Origin: an uncultured Blautia sp.
GTDB taxonomy: Bacteria > Bacillota > Clostridia > Lachnospirales > Lachnospiraceae
Assembly (NCBI GenBank): GCA_900543715.1
Contig: UQSX01000014.1
Span: forward strand, 1 to 57,038
Direction: 5' to 3'
Length of the DNA: 57,038 bases
In this document: one piece after another, positions 33,075-42,074 of the stretch
Layout of the letters: each line of letters starts with the position of its first letter
How positions within the stretch are numbered: position 1 is the stretch's first letter
The notes under the pieces: model-generated
What the model was told of the DNA's origin: nothing
Databases searched by the model: none
What the model saw: the letters and a program-made list of their open reading frames with translations, nothing else
Made by a program: the position numbers and the translations under genes

Positions 33075-33196
33075 TAGGCTTGGCATACCGGGAAACAAAT
33101 CAAGATAGACAAATCCTCTTAGAATGGATTATACTGTAAGAACAGATGATAATATCTGCTCTGACAAATGGAGTATTGACAGAAAGGAAGTTTGTT

Positions 33197-33700
33197 ATGG
33201 GAGAGCGATTGACCCAAAGCGATGTGAAAAAGATCCAGGAGGAGATTGACTACCGGAAACTGGTGGTAAGGAAAGAGGCCATCGAGGCTGTAAAAGAAGC
33301 CAGAGCCCAGGGTGATCTTAGTGAGAACTTTGAGTATTATGCAGCCAAGCGGGATAAGAATAAAAACGAGAGCAGGATCCGTTATCTGGAGAGAATGCTG
33401 AAAACCGCCACGATTGTTTCTGACACCTCCAAAACAGGAGAGGCAGGTATGAACAACTTTGTGGAAGTTTATTTTGAAGATGATGATGAGACAGAAAGGT
33501 ATAAACTGGTGACCTCCATCAGAGGAAATTCCCTGGATAACAAGATCAGTATAGAATCTCCTCTGGGAAAGGCTATCCTGGGACATCATGAGGGAGACAG
33601 GGTCTATGTGAAGATCAATGACAATGCAGGTTATTATATTCAGATCAAAAAAATAGAAGATACCACAGATGATGAGGCAGACGCTATCCGGAGCTTTTAG
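33197..33700 (+). CDS. GreA/GreB family transcript cleavage factor
   Basis: The 167-residue protein has the N-terminal coiled coil with the acidic tip residues in AQGDLSENFEYYAAK, which GreA proteins insert into the RNA polymerase channel. The C-terminal FKBP-like domain follows (SPLGKAILGHHEGDRVYVKI). It rescues backtracked RNA polymerase. AAGGAAG precedes ATG 33197; the frame extends upstream to 33146 without support. It may be a second Gre factor rather than the main greA, so I give no symbol. Confidence 0.88.
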   Translation: MGERLTQSDVKKIQEEIDYRKLVVRKEAIEAVKEARAQGDLSENFEYYAAKRDKNKNESRIRYLERMLKTATIVSDTSKTGEAGMNNFVEVYFEDDDETERYKLVTSIRGNSLDNKISIESPLGKAILGHHEGDRVYVKINDNAGYYIQIKKIEDTTDDEADAIRSF

Positions 33701-33766
33701 CGTAAATACAGAATAGAGAGCGGATTCCCTGGCTGAAGAGGGAAGAACTGTGGCTGAGGTGAAGAG

Positions 33767-34441
33767 ATGATTTACTGTGTGGAAGACGAGAAAAATATCA
33801 GAGAGCTTCTGGTCTATACTCTGAAAAGCAGCGGTTATGAGGCAAAGGGACTGGGCAATGGAAAGGAATTGAAAAAGGCGCTGAAGGAGGAAATCCCGGA
33901 GCTTATCCTGCTGGACATTATGCTTCCGGGAGAAGACGGCTATGCAGTTCTGGAGTTTTTAAAAGGAAGGTCAGATACCCAGGATATTCCCGTGATCATG
34001 GTCACTGCAAAGGAAGCAGAATACGACAAGGTCCGGGGACTGGAAGGGGGTGCAGATGATTTTATCACTAAACCTTTCGGTATGATGGAGTTTCTGGCCA
34101 GAGTCAAGGCAGTGCTGCGCAGGACCAAAAAGCAGGAACAGCCCAAAGAGTATCATTACAAAGGTCTGACTGTAGACATGAAAAGCCGAAAAGTCTGGGA
34201 GAATGGGAGAAGTGTAGATCTCACCCTGAAAGAATTTGAACTGCTGCGGTACCTGCTGGAAAACCATGGAACGGTTCTCAGCAGGGAAAAGATCCTGGAA
34301 AAAATCTGGGGATATGAGATTTACGGAGAAACCAGGACCGTGGATGTCCATATCCGTACCCTGCGGCAGAAGCTGGGAGATTCCGGCAGTCTGATCGAGA
34401 CAGTACGGGGAGTAGGATACCGTATAGGAGAAGAAACATGA
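33767..34441 (+). CDS. OmpR/PhoB family response regulator
   Basis: The 224-residue protein has a receiver domain with phospho-acceptor Asp50 (LILLDIMLPGEDG), the acidic pair E6-D7 and Lys in ITKPFG. A winged-helix DNA-binding domain follows (LTLKEFELLRYLLENHG, TRTVDVHIRTLRQKLG, TVRGVGYRI). It resembles PhoB. The stop overlaps the kinase start as ATGA, so the pair is translationally coupled. The target is unknown; an ABC transporter ATPase and proA lie downstream. Confidence 0.93.
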   Translation: MIYCVEDEKNIRELLVYTLKSSGYEAKGLGNGKELKKALKEEIPELILLDIMLPGEDGYAVLEFLKGRSDTQDIPVIMVTAKEAEYDKVRGLEGGADDFITKPFGMMEFLARVKAVLRRTKKQEQPKEYHYKGLTVDMKSRKVWENGRSVDLTLKEFELLRYLLENHGTVLSREKILEKIWGYEIYGETRTVDVHIRTLRQKLGDSGSLIETVRGVGYRIGEET

Positions 34442-35790
34442 GACAGAAGATCATGAATCATGTAACGGTGCTGGTTGTCCTGTCTGTACTTCTGACTTAC
34501 CTGGCGGCCAGCCTGGTCATGTACCATAAATACAGAGGAGACATGGAAGCAGATGTGATCAAGGAGGCAGAATATATCCGGTATGCCCTGGAAAATGTAG
34601 GAGAGGAATACCTTGAAAAAGATCTGGGTCAGCTGACTACCAGCCGGATCACAGTGATAAATTCCCAGGGAGAGGCAGTCTATGACTCGAATCCTGAGGG
34701 GAACCAGGAAGACTTTCAAGAGCTTCAGGAGTTTCAGAAGGCCAGGGAAGAGGGAAAGGGCCAGGCTCTTCGGTTTTCAGATACGCTTTCCCGTCAGACT
34801 TTTTATTATGCAGTAAGGCTGGATGATGGAGATATTCTCCGGGTGGGAAAGACCACAGACAGTATTTTTCAGACCATGGTTTCCAGTTTTACGCTTTTGG
34901 GGATCATTATGATCTTGATCCTGGTTCTGGGATTTCTTTATACGAAACATCAGACGAAAAAACTTATTGAGCCTATTAACCAGCTGGACCTGGAGAATCC
35001 TCTGAAAAATGTGGTCTATGAAGAGCTCCGTCCCCTTTTGAACCGGGTGGATCAGCAGAACCGTCAGATCGCCAGTCATGTGGAGGAGCTGCAGCAGGCG
35101 GAAAAGGTAAGGAGAGAATTCTCCGCAAATGTTTCCCATGAGCTGAAAACGCCTCTGATGTCCATTTCCGGTTATGCAGAAATCATGAAAAACGGAATGG
35201 TCCGCCAGGAAGACGTTCCTGAATTTGCTGCCAGGATTTATGATGAGGCTGCCAGGCTTTCCAGTCTTGTTCAGGATATCATAGAACTTTCTAAGCTGGA
35301 TGAAAAGAGCGGCGAACTGCCTTTGGAAGTAGTGGATCTTTACGAGCTGGTCCAGGATATCTGCAGAAATCTCACCCTTCCGGCTAGTAAAAAGAATATT
35401 TCTATTCAGACAGAGGGCAGTTCTGTGAAGATACAGGGGGTCCGTCATGTGCTGTATGAAATGTTTTATAATCTGGTGGACAATGCTGTAAAATACAATC
35501 ATGAGGGAGGCTGGGTGAAGGTTTCTTTAAAGCAGACCGAAGAAGGTGCTGAATTTGCGGTGAAAGACAGCGGTATCGGTATCGCCAGAGAAGAACAGGA
35601 CCGTATTTTTGAGCGGTTTTACAGAGTGGATAAGAGCCATTCCAGAAAGACCGGGGGAACCGGACTGGGGCTTTCCATTGTCAAACATGGAGCTGCCCTT
35701 CATCATGCTCAGATCAGACTGGATAGCCGTCTTGGAGAAGGGACCAGCATCCGGATAAGTTTTCGGGTTCCAAAGGAGAGAGAGGAGTAG
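34438..35790 (+). CDS. PhoR-like sensor histidine kinase
   Basis: The 450-residue protein has a membrane segment at about residues 8-27, an extracellular sensor of about 120 residues and a second membrane segment near 145-165. The dimerisation domain has His234 in SHELKTPLMSISGYAEIM. The ATPase domain has NLVDNAVKYNHEGG (N box), VKDSGIGIAREEQDRIFERF (G1/F) and TGGTGLGLSIVKHG (G2). It phosphorylates the response regulator encoded just upstream. The signal is not evident. Confidence 0.93.
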   Translation: MRQKIMNHVTVLVVLSVLLTYLAASLVMYHKYRGDMEADVIKEAEYIRYALENVGEEYLEKDLGQLTTSRITVINSQGEAVYDSNPEGNQEDFQELQEFQKAREEGKGQALRFSDTLSRQTFYYAVRLDDGDILRVGKTTDSIFQTMVSSFTLLGIIMILILVLGFLYTKHQTKKLIEPINQLDLENPLKNVVYEELRPLLNRVDQQNRQIASHVEELQQAEKVRREFSANVSHELKTPLMSISGYAEIMKNGMVRQEDVPEFAARIYDEAARLSSLVQDIIELSKLDEKSGELPLEVVDLYELVQDICRNLTLPASKKNISIQTEGSSVKIQGVRHVLYEMFYNLVDNAVKYNHEGGWVKVSLKQTEEGAEFAVKDSGIGIAREEQDRIFERFYRVDKSHSRKTGGTGLGLSIVKHGAALHHAQIRLDSRLGEGTSIRISFRVPKEREE

Positions 35791-35794
35791 GACT

Positions 35795-36499
35795 ATGGCG
35801 TATATAGAATTTCAGCATGTTAAGAAATTTTACGGGAAGAAAAACGAAGCGGTGATCAAGGCTCTGGATGATACGAATTTTGCTGTAGAGGAAGGGGAAT
35901 TGGCCGTGATCCTGGGAGCATCCGGCGCAGGAAAGACCACAGCTCTTAATATTCTGGGAGGCATGGATCAGGCCACAGAAGGCGAAGTAGTCGTAGCGGG
36001 AGAACATCTTAACAAATTTTCCGAGAAAGAGCTGGTGAAATACCGAAGAAATGATGTGGGATTTGTATTTCAGTTTTACAATCTGGTTCCCAATCTGACT
36101 GCACTGGAAAATGTAGAGCTGGCAGTGCAGATCTGTAAGGATTATCTCAACCCGGAAGAAGTATTGAAAAAGGTAGGACTGGGCGACCGTATGAAAAATT
36201 TTCCGGCTCAGCTTTCCGGAGGAGAGCAGCAGAGAGTCGCTATCGCCAGGGCTATTGCAAAAAACCCCAAATTATTATTATGCGATGAACCTACGGGAGC
36301 TTTGGATTATAATACAGGAAAGCAGATTCTGCAGCTTTTGCAGGATACCTGCAGGAAAGAGCATATGACAGTTATTATTATCACCCACAATTCAGCTCTG
36401 GCACCTATGGCAGACAGGATTATCCGTTTCAAAAGCGGAAAGGTTACAGATATTGCATTGAATGAAAATCCAACGCCGATTTCAGAAATCGAATGGTAG
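35795..36499 (+). CDS. ABC transporter ATPase (MacB/LolD-like) without a permease gene
   Basis: The 234-residue ATPase has Walker [14 protein letters not shown]-loop [18 protein letters not shown], signature [14 protein letters not shown], Walker [13 protein letters not shown] and the H-loop ITHNSAL. It belongs to the MacB/BceA-like branch, whose partner is an FtsX-type permease normally encoded next door. Here proA follows instead. It lies four bases after the sensor kinase and is probably in that operon. Either it works with a distant permease or the permease gene was lost. Confidence 0.9.
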   Translation: MAYIEFQHVKKFYGKKNEAVIKALDDTNFAVEEGELAVILGASGAGKTTALNILGGMDQATEGEVVVAGEHLNKFSEKELVKYRRNDVGFVFQFYNLVPNLTALENVELAVQICKDYLNPEEVLKKVGLGDRMKNFPAQLSGGEQQRVAIARAIAKNPKLLLCDEPTGALDYNTGKQILQLLQDTCRKEHMTVIIITHNSALAPMADRIIRFKSGKVTDIALNENPTPISEIEW

Positions 36500-36521
36500 G
36501 AAGAAAAGAGGGAAGAAAGTT

Positions 36522-37817
36522 ATGGATATCAGAACAGAAGTTAAGAAGATGAAAGAGGACAGCCCTGTTATGGCAGCGCTTCCTTTGAAAACGAGGAATG
36601 GCGCCCTGGAAGCAGCAGCCAGAGCCCTGATGGAAAATAAGGAAGAGATATTCCGGGCCAACAGAGAAGACATGGAAGCGGCTGAAAAATCCGGCCTGGG
36701 CCAGGCTGTGATGAAGCGGCTGAAATTTGATGAGCATAAACTGGAAGACGTGATCAAAGGAATCCAGGATCTGGTCCGTCTGTCAGATCCTCTTTCCAAG
36801 ATACAGCTGGCAAGGGAATTGGATCAGGGGCTGGAATTATACCGTGTTACCTGCCCGATTGGCGTGATAGGGATTATTTTTGAGGCACGTCCCGATGCCC
36901 TGGTGCAGATTTCTTCTCTCTGTATTAAAAGCGGCAACTGTGCGGTGCTGAAAGGAGGAAAAGAAACTGCAAGGACAAATAAGGTGCTCTTCAATCTGAT
37001 TTATGAGGCCGTTACGAAGTCCGGCCTTCCAAAGGGATGTATGCTTCAGGCAGAGCTCCACAATGAAATTGATGAACTGCTGGCCTGCGACGACTGTGTG
37101 GACCTGCTGATCCCCAGAGGTTCCAATCAGTTTGTCCAGTATATCATGAACCACACAAAGATTCCGGTAATGGGCCATGCGGACGGCGTCTGCCATATTT
37201 ATGTAGACGAAGAATATGATATGGAGAAAGCAATCCCCATAATCGTAGATGCAAAGACTCAGTATACCGCAGCCTGCAATGCTGTAGAGACACTTCTGGT
37301 AAACCGGAAGGCAGCAGAGAAATTTCTTCCCATTGCAGAAAAGGCTCTTACAGAGGCAGGTGTAAAGCTTCGGGGAACCAGAGAGGTGGGAGAAATCATT
37401 TCCTGCGAGCTTATGGAGGAAGAGGAGTTTCACCGGGAATATCTGGATCTGATTCTTTCTGTAAAGATTGTAGAAGATCTTGAAGAAGCAGTGGCTCATA
37501 TTAATACATACGGTTCTCATCATACGGACTGTATTATCACAGAAAACAAAGAACATGCCCTGCGGTTTATGCAGTTAGTAGATTCTGCCGGGGTATACCA
37601 AAACTGTTCCACCAGATTTGCCGACGGTTTTCGGTATGGATTCGGGGCAGAGGTAGGGATCAGCACAGGAAAGATCCATGCCAGAGGCCCTGTAGGTCTG
37701 GAAGGTCTGGTGACCTATAAATATAAGCTTTTCGGTCAGGGGCAGATTGTGGGAGAGTATGCCTCAGGGAAGAGGTCTTTCCATTTTCGCGACTTTGATA
37801 AAGCGGAATGTCTATGA
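36522..37817 (+). CDS. proA: Gamma-glutamyl phosphate reductase
   Basis: The 431-residue protein belongs to the aldehyde dehydrogenase superfamily. It shows CPIGVIGIIFEARPDALVQI, LKGGKETARTNKVL and the catalytic cysteine in TQYTAACNAVETLLV. The proA C-terminal GAEVGISTGKIHARGPVGL is present. It makes glutamate-5-semialdehyde for proline synthesis. No proB is adjacent. I chose ATG 36522 (MDIRTEV) after GAGGGAAG; the frame from 36462 lacks a site. The end overlaps the next gene. Confidence 0.95.
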   Translation: MDIRTEVKKMKEDSPVMAALPLKTRNGALEAAARALMENKEEIFRANREDMEAAEKSGLGQAVMKRLKFDEHKLEDVIKGIQDLVRLSDPLSKIQLARELDQGLELYRVTCPIGVIGIIFEARPDALVQISSLCIKSGNCAVLKGGKETARTNKVLFNLIYEAVTKSGLPKGCMLQAELHNEIDELLACDDCVDLLIPRGSNQFVQYIMNHTKIPVMGHADGVCHIYVDEEYDMEKAIPIIVDAKTQYTAACNAVETLLVNRKAAEKFLPIAEKALTEAGVKLRGTREVGEIISCELMEEEEFHREYLDLILSVKIVEDLEEAVAHINTYGSHHTDCIITENKEHALRFMQLVDSAGVYQNCSTRFADGFRYGFGAEVGISTGKIHARGPVGLEGLVTYKYKLFGQGQIVGEYASGKRSFHFRDFDKAECL

Positions 37818-38533
37818 TGGAAAAAGGAAGAGCACTTGGGCTCAGCCTTATGCCGGTCCTGATGTGGCTGTTTGTACAATGTGCGGTGGTTCTGGGATTT
37901 CCATCCATAATGAATTGGCTGGGAAGTGTACTTTCCGCTTTAGGGGCAGATACCGGAGGCTTTTACAGTTTTCTTGAGATTAATGATACCTATTGTATCT
38001 ATATACTGATGGATGCGCTGGTTCTGATTCCTGGCGTACTGTGGTTTCGGCGTTTGCCTGCCAGAGAAGAGAAGAAGCAGGGGGGGTTTTTTGGAATCTC
38101 TCCTGGAGGTGTTTTGCTGCTGGTGCTGGCAGGGCTTGCACTGCAGCTGCTTTCCAATTTCCTTTTGACTATGATATTTACCGCTTTTCCTGAATTGATG
38201 GAATCCTATTCCCAGGTCCTGGAAAATCTGGGAATGTACAGTCCTACGGTTCTTTCTCTGCTGTACACGGCGGCAGTGGCTCCCCTTGCAGAGGAGCTGC
38301 TTTTCAGAGGGTTGACTCTGAGAATTCTAGAGGAGGCATTTCCCTTTTGGGCAGCAAATCTTCTCCAGGCTTTGTATTTCGGCCTGATTCACGGGAATCT
38401 GGTCCAGGGAGGATATGCTTTTGGGGCAGGAATGCTGCTGGGATATCTGGTGAAAAAAAAGGGTACATTGGCAGCCGGGATACTGTGCCATTTTGGAGTG
38501 AATTTTTCAGGAGTTATATTAGGACTTTTATAG
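37808..38533 (+). CDS. CPBP family intramembrane metalloprotease (Abi/CAAX type)
   Basis: The 241-residue protein has about seven membrane segments and the CPBP motifs: AEELLFRG (EExxxR), FGLIHGN (FxxxH) and CHFGVNF (HxxxN-like). The family includes CAAX prenyl proteases and bacteriocin-immunity proteins; the substrate is unknown. The start is uncertain among ATGs at 37808, 37814 and 37817. The one at 37814 overlaps the proA stop as ATGA, so coupling with proA is likely. A broken radical SAM gene follows after 11 bases. Confidence 0.85.
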   Translation: MSMMEKGRALGLSLMPVLMWLFVQCAVVLGFPSIMNWLGSVLSALGADTGGFYSFLEINDTYCIYILMDALVLIPGVLWFRRLPAREEKKQGGFFGISPGGVLLLVLAGLALQLLSNFLLTMIFTAFPELMESYSQVLENLGMYSPTVLSLLYTAAVAPLAEELLFRGLTLRILEEAFPFWAANLLQALYFGLIHGNLVQGGYAFGAGMLLGYLVKKKGTLAAGILCHFGVNFSGVILGLL

Positions 38534-38544
38534 GAGCATGAGCC

Positions 38545-39106
38545 ATGAAACACTTACAGATGATGATAAAACCGGCGTCTTCAAACTGCAATCTTTGCTG
38601 CTCGTATTGTTTTTATGAGGATGAATGCAGAAACAGAGAAATACCTTCCTATGGCTTTATGTCTCCGGATACTTTGGAAGTATTGGTAAAGAAGGCTCTT
38701 GAGGAGGCAGAGGATTCCTGCACTTTTGGATTCCAGGGAGGCGAGCCAATGCTGGCAGGCCTTCCTTTTTTTCAGAAATTTATTGAATTTACGGAGAAAT
38801 ACAAAAATCCGGAAACCAGACTGTCTTTCTGCATACAGACCAATGGAACTTTAATAGATGATGACTGGGCCGAATTTCTGAGAAAGAACCGTTTTTTGGT
38901 GGGAATTTCGCTGGATGGCATCGGAGAAATCCATGACCGCAGCAGAAAAGATGCCCAGGGAAAGGACACTTTTAGGAAAGTATTAAAAAATGCAGAGTTT
39001 CTTCAGAAGAAACAGGTGGATGTGAACATCCTCTGTGTACTTACAAAATTTTTCTTATGCCATTGAGAGACTGGAAAGGCTGGCTGCCCGAGGCGGCAGA
39101 GTCTGA
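38545..39106 (+). pseudogene. Broken anaerobic sulfatase-maturase-type radical SAM gene
   Basis: The N-terminal part reads IKPASSNCNLCCSYCFYEDE, with the CxxxCxxC radical SAM cluster motif. FGFQGGEP, IQTNGTLID and VGISLDGIGEIHD follow, matching the anaerobic sulfatase-maturating enzyme family. It stops at 39066 after only 173 residues; full enzymes have about 370 residues plus SPASM cysteines. Directly after, in another frame, FSYAIERLERLAARGG reads to TGA 39104-39106 and resembles the C-terminal tail of this family. An internal deletion of roughly 190 codons with frame change explains both parts. Confidence 0.7.
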
Positions 39107-39144
39107 GCTGGGGAAAGAATTCTGAAAGATATGCAAAAGAAGAC

Positions 39145-39173
39145 TTGAAATTTTTTACAGTTAGTGGTAGAGT
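39145..39173 (+). promoter_or_regulatory. Probable galE promoter
   Basis: TTGAAA (39145-39150) and TAGAGT (39168-39173) are separated by 17 bases, about 70 bases upstream of the galE start. Confidence 0.4.
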
Positions 39174-39241
39174 GGTTATAGAAACATAAAAAATGTTTTT
39201 AAACAAGAAAAATAGTGCATTTCTCAAAGGAGGAACAGAAA

Positions 39242-40258
39242 ATGGCAATTTTAGTAACAGGCGGAGCCGGTTTTATCGGAAGCCACACAGTAGTGGAGCT
39301 GCAGAATGCAGGCTATGACGTAGTTGTATTAGATAATCTGTCCAATGCCAGTGAAAAATCACTGAAGAGAGTGGAACAGATCACAGGAAAACCGGTGAAA
39401 TTTTATAAGGCCGATATCCTTGACAGAGAAGCTTTAAATAAAATTTTTGATCAGGAGCAGATTGATTCCTGTATTCATTTTGCAGGCCTGAAAGCCGTGG
39501 GTGAATCTGTACAGAAGCCTTGGGAATACTATGAGAATAATATTTCCGGAACATTAACGCTGGTAGATGTTATGAGAAAGCATAATGTAAAGAACATTAT
39601 CTTCTCCTCCTCAGCCACAGTATACGGAGATCCCGCTTTTGTTCCCATTACAGAGGAATGCCCTAAAGGACAGTGCACCAATCCATATGGCTGGACAAAA
39701 TCCATGCTGGAGCAGATCCTTTCAGATATCCAGAAGGCTGATCCGGAATGGAATGTAGTCCTGCTCAGATATTTTAATCCTATTGGTGCTCATCCAAGCG
39801 GACTGATGGGAGAAAATCCAAATGGTATTCCCAATAACCTGATGCCGTATATCACCCAGGTTGCCGTAGGCAAGCTGAAAGAACTGGGAGTATTCGGAAA
39901 TGATTATGATACCCCGGACGGAACCGGCGTGAGAGATTATATCCATGTAGTGGATCTGGCAAAAGGACATGTGAAAGCCCTGAAAAAACTGGAAGATAAT
40001 TCTGGACTTTCCATCTATAACCTTGGGACCGGCAAGGGATACAGCGTACTGGATATCGTAAAGAATTTTGAAGCTGCTACAGGAGTTAAGATTCCATATG
40101 TGATCAAGCCTCGCCGGGCAGGAGATATTGCTACCTGCTACGCCAGTGCAGAGAAAGCAGAGAAAGAGCTGGGTTGGAAGGCAGAGTACGGTATTAAAGA
40201 AATGTGCCAGGATTCCTGGAGATGGCAGTCCCAGAATCCTAACGGGTATGATGACTGA
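39242..40258 (+). CDS. galE: UDP-glucose 4-epimerase
   Basis: The 338-residue short-chain dehydrogenase-type protein starts [20 protein letters not shown] (NAD-binding glycines). It has [10 protein letters not shown] (catalytic Ser) and [14 protein letters not shown] (YxxxK). GalE-specific segments are [16 protein letters not shown] and [17 protein letters not shown]. It interconverts UDP-glucose and UDP-galactose. AAAGGAGG precedes the start; the frame from 39215 is not needed. A terminator follows. Confidence 0.96.
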   Translation: MAILVTGGAGFIGSHTVVELQNAGYDVVVLDNLSNASEKSLKRVEQITGKPVKFYKADILDREALNKIFDQEQIDSCIHFAGLKAVGESVQKPWEYYENNISGTLTLVDVMRKHNVKNIIFSSSATVYGDPAFVPITEECPKGQCTNPYGWTKSMLEQILSDIQKADPEWNVVLLRYFNPIGAHPSGLMGENPNGIPNNLMPYITQVAVGKLKELGVFGNDYDTPDGTGVRDYIHVVDLAKGHVKALKKLEDNSGLSIYNLGTGKGYSVLDIVKNFEAATGVKIPYVIKPRRAGDIATCYASAEKAEKELGWKAEYGIKEMCQDSWRWQSQNPNGYDD

Positions 40259-40280
40259 GAAAAGAATCGGATAAAAAAGC

Positions 40281-40312
40281 AGAGGGATGTTCATATGAGC
40301 ATCCCTCTTTTA
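40281..40312 (+). terminator. Intrinsic terminator after galE
   Basis: AGAGGGATG (40281-40289) and CATCCCTCT (40300-40308) form a perfect nine-base stem followed by a T run. Confidence 0.8.
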
Positions 40313-40377
40313 CTACTGTACAAGACTTTGATGAACATGCGGTAAAAAGTTTCACCTGGATCGAGCCAGCATGGATC

Positions 40378-41853
40378 TTAATATAATCTTTTATGTTCGT
40401 ATACCGGCTCTGTAGTAAGCTGTACTCCCAGCTTTTTGAAGATTTTTTTATCTACAGAGGAAAGCATCACAGAGGAGTGTACCTGACAGCCTTTTAATTT
40501 GGGAAGCTGTTCCAGGGCCAGCTTGGCAATGTCGCTGGTGGCGGCGCTGCTGGAGAGCGCAATAAGAACCTCGTCCGTGTGAAGCCTGGGGTTTTTACTT
40601 CCCAGATATTCCGTCTTCAGTTTCTGGATAGGCTCTATAGCCACCGGAGAGATCACGTGGATCTTGTGCTGGATTCCTGCCAGTTCTTTTAAGGTGTTCA
40701 GCAGAAGAGCCGCAGAGGCGCCCAGCAGATCAGAAGTCTTTCCGGTGATGATCCGTCCGTCGTCCAGTTCAATAGCAGCAGCCGGACCTCCTGTCTGTTC
40801 TGCCCGTTCTTTTGCAGCAACTGTAACTTTTCTGTTTTCCGGAGAGATTCCAGCTTGTTTCATCAGCAGTTCCAGTTTGAAAACTTCTTCGTCAGTGCTT
40901 GTCTCTTCTACCCGCCCCACCAGAGCCTGGTAATACCGGCGGATGATCTCCTGCTTGGAGGCTTCCCGGCACACTTCATCGTCTACGATGCAGTTTCCGG
41001 CCATATTTACACCCATGTCTGTAGGGGACTGGTATGGACAGCTTCCAAAGATCCGTTCAAAAATAGCGCTGAGAACAGGGAAGATCTCCACATCCCGGTT
41101 GTAGTTTACTGTAGTCTCTCCGTAAGCTTCCAAATGGAAGGGATCGATCATGTTTACATCGTTGAGATCAGCGGTAGCCGCCTCATAAGCCAGGTTTACC
41201 GGATGTTTCAGCGGAATATTCCAGATCGGGAAGGTCTCAAATTTTGCATAGCCTGCGTGAATTCCTCTTTTATGCTCATGGTAAAGCTGGGAGAGACAGG
41301 TTGCCATCTTCCCGCTTCCCGGACCGGGAGCCGTGATCACCACCAGAGGACGGGAGGTTTCTATGTATTCATTTTTTCCATATCCTTCATCGCTTACGAT
41401 GAAAGGAATATTGCTGGGATAACCTTCGATGGGATAATGGATATAAACCCGGATTCCCATACCTTCCAGTTTTGTTTTGAAGGCGTTGGCGCTGCTTTGA
41501 CCGGAATACTGGGTGATCACAACGCTGCCCACAAAAAGTCCCCTGCTGCGGAATGCGCCTATGAGACGGAGTACATCGATGTCATAAGTGATTCCAAGAT
41601 CTCCCCGTACTTTATTTTTCTCAATATCTCCGGCGCTGATCACAATGACGATCTCCGCATGGTCTGAAAGCTGCATTAACATCCGCAGTTTGCTGTCCGG
41701 GGCAAATCCGGGTAAAACCCTGGAGGCGTGATAGTCATCAAAAAGCTTTCCTCCGAACTCCAGGTACAATTTATTGTCAAATTTGCTGATACGCTCTTTG
41801 ATATGCTCTGACTGCATGGATAAATACTTCTCATTATCGAAACCTATTTTCAT
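40378..41853 (-). CDS. DUF1846 family protein
   Basis: The 491-residue protein matches DUF1846, a family common in Firmicutes. It begins MKIGFDNEKYLSMQSEHI and contains the P-loop-like ITAPGPGSGKMATCLSQLYHE, a long KFETFPIWNIPLKHPVNLAYEAAT block and MGVNMAGNCIVDDEVC. A structure exists for a family member, but the reaction is not established to my knowledge. The length is normal for the family. AAGGGGCG precedes the start. It stands alone on the minus strand, convergent with galE and divergent from ftsH. Confidence 0.9.
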   Translation of the reverse strand: MKIGFDNEKYLSMQSEHIKERISKFDNKLYLEFGGKLFDDYHASRVLPGFAPDSKLRMLMQLSDHAEIVIVISAGDIEKNKVRGDLGITYDIDVLRLIGAFRSRGLFVGSVVITQYSGQSSANAFKTKLEGMGIRVYIHYPIEGYPSNIPFIVSDEGYGKNEYIETSRPLVVITAPGPGSGKMATCLSQLYHEHKRGIHAGYAKFETFPIWNIPLKHPVNLAYEAATADLNDVNMIDPFHLEAYGETTVNYNRDVEIFPVLSAIFERIFGSCPYQSPTDMGVNMAGNCIVDDEVCREASKQEIIRRYYQALVGRVEETSTDEEVFKLELLMKQAGISPENRKVTVAAKERAEQTGGPAAAIELDDGRIITGKTSDLLGASAALLLNTLKELAGIQHKIHVISPVAIEPIQKLKTEYLGSKNPRLHTDEVLIALSSSAATSDIAKLALEQLPKLKGCQVHSSVMLSSVDKKIFKKLGVQLTTEPVYEHKRLY

Positions 41854-42017
41854 ATTTTCGTCGCCCCTTCTTTCCTGTTTTTTTTATTACTGCGTTAGTA
41901 TACTACAAATACCGGGAGAAATTCTAGACCGGAAAGAAAAAATATTTTATTTTGTATATATTCAACAGGAATTTACAAAAGTTTAAGAATTGTGTTCTCT
42001 TTTTCATCATGTTCATA

Positions 42018-42047
42018 TTGACTTTATAAACCTGGAATCTTTATAAT
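42018..42047 (+). promoter_or_regulatory. Promoter of the second ftsH gene
   Basis: TTGACT (42018-42023) and a consensus TATAAT (42042-42047) are separated by 18 bases, 28 bases before the start codon. Confidence 0.6.
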
Positions 42048-42074
42048 ATAAAAGATAACGTGAGGAGGAATGAG

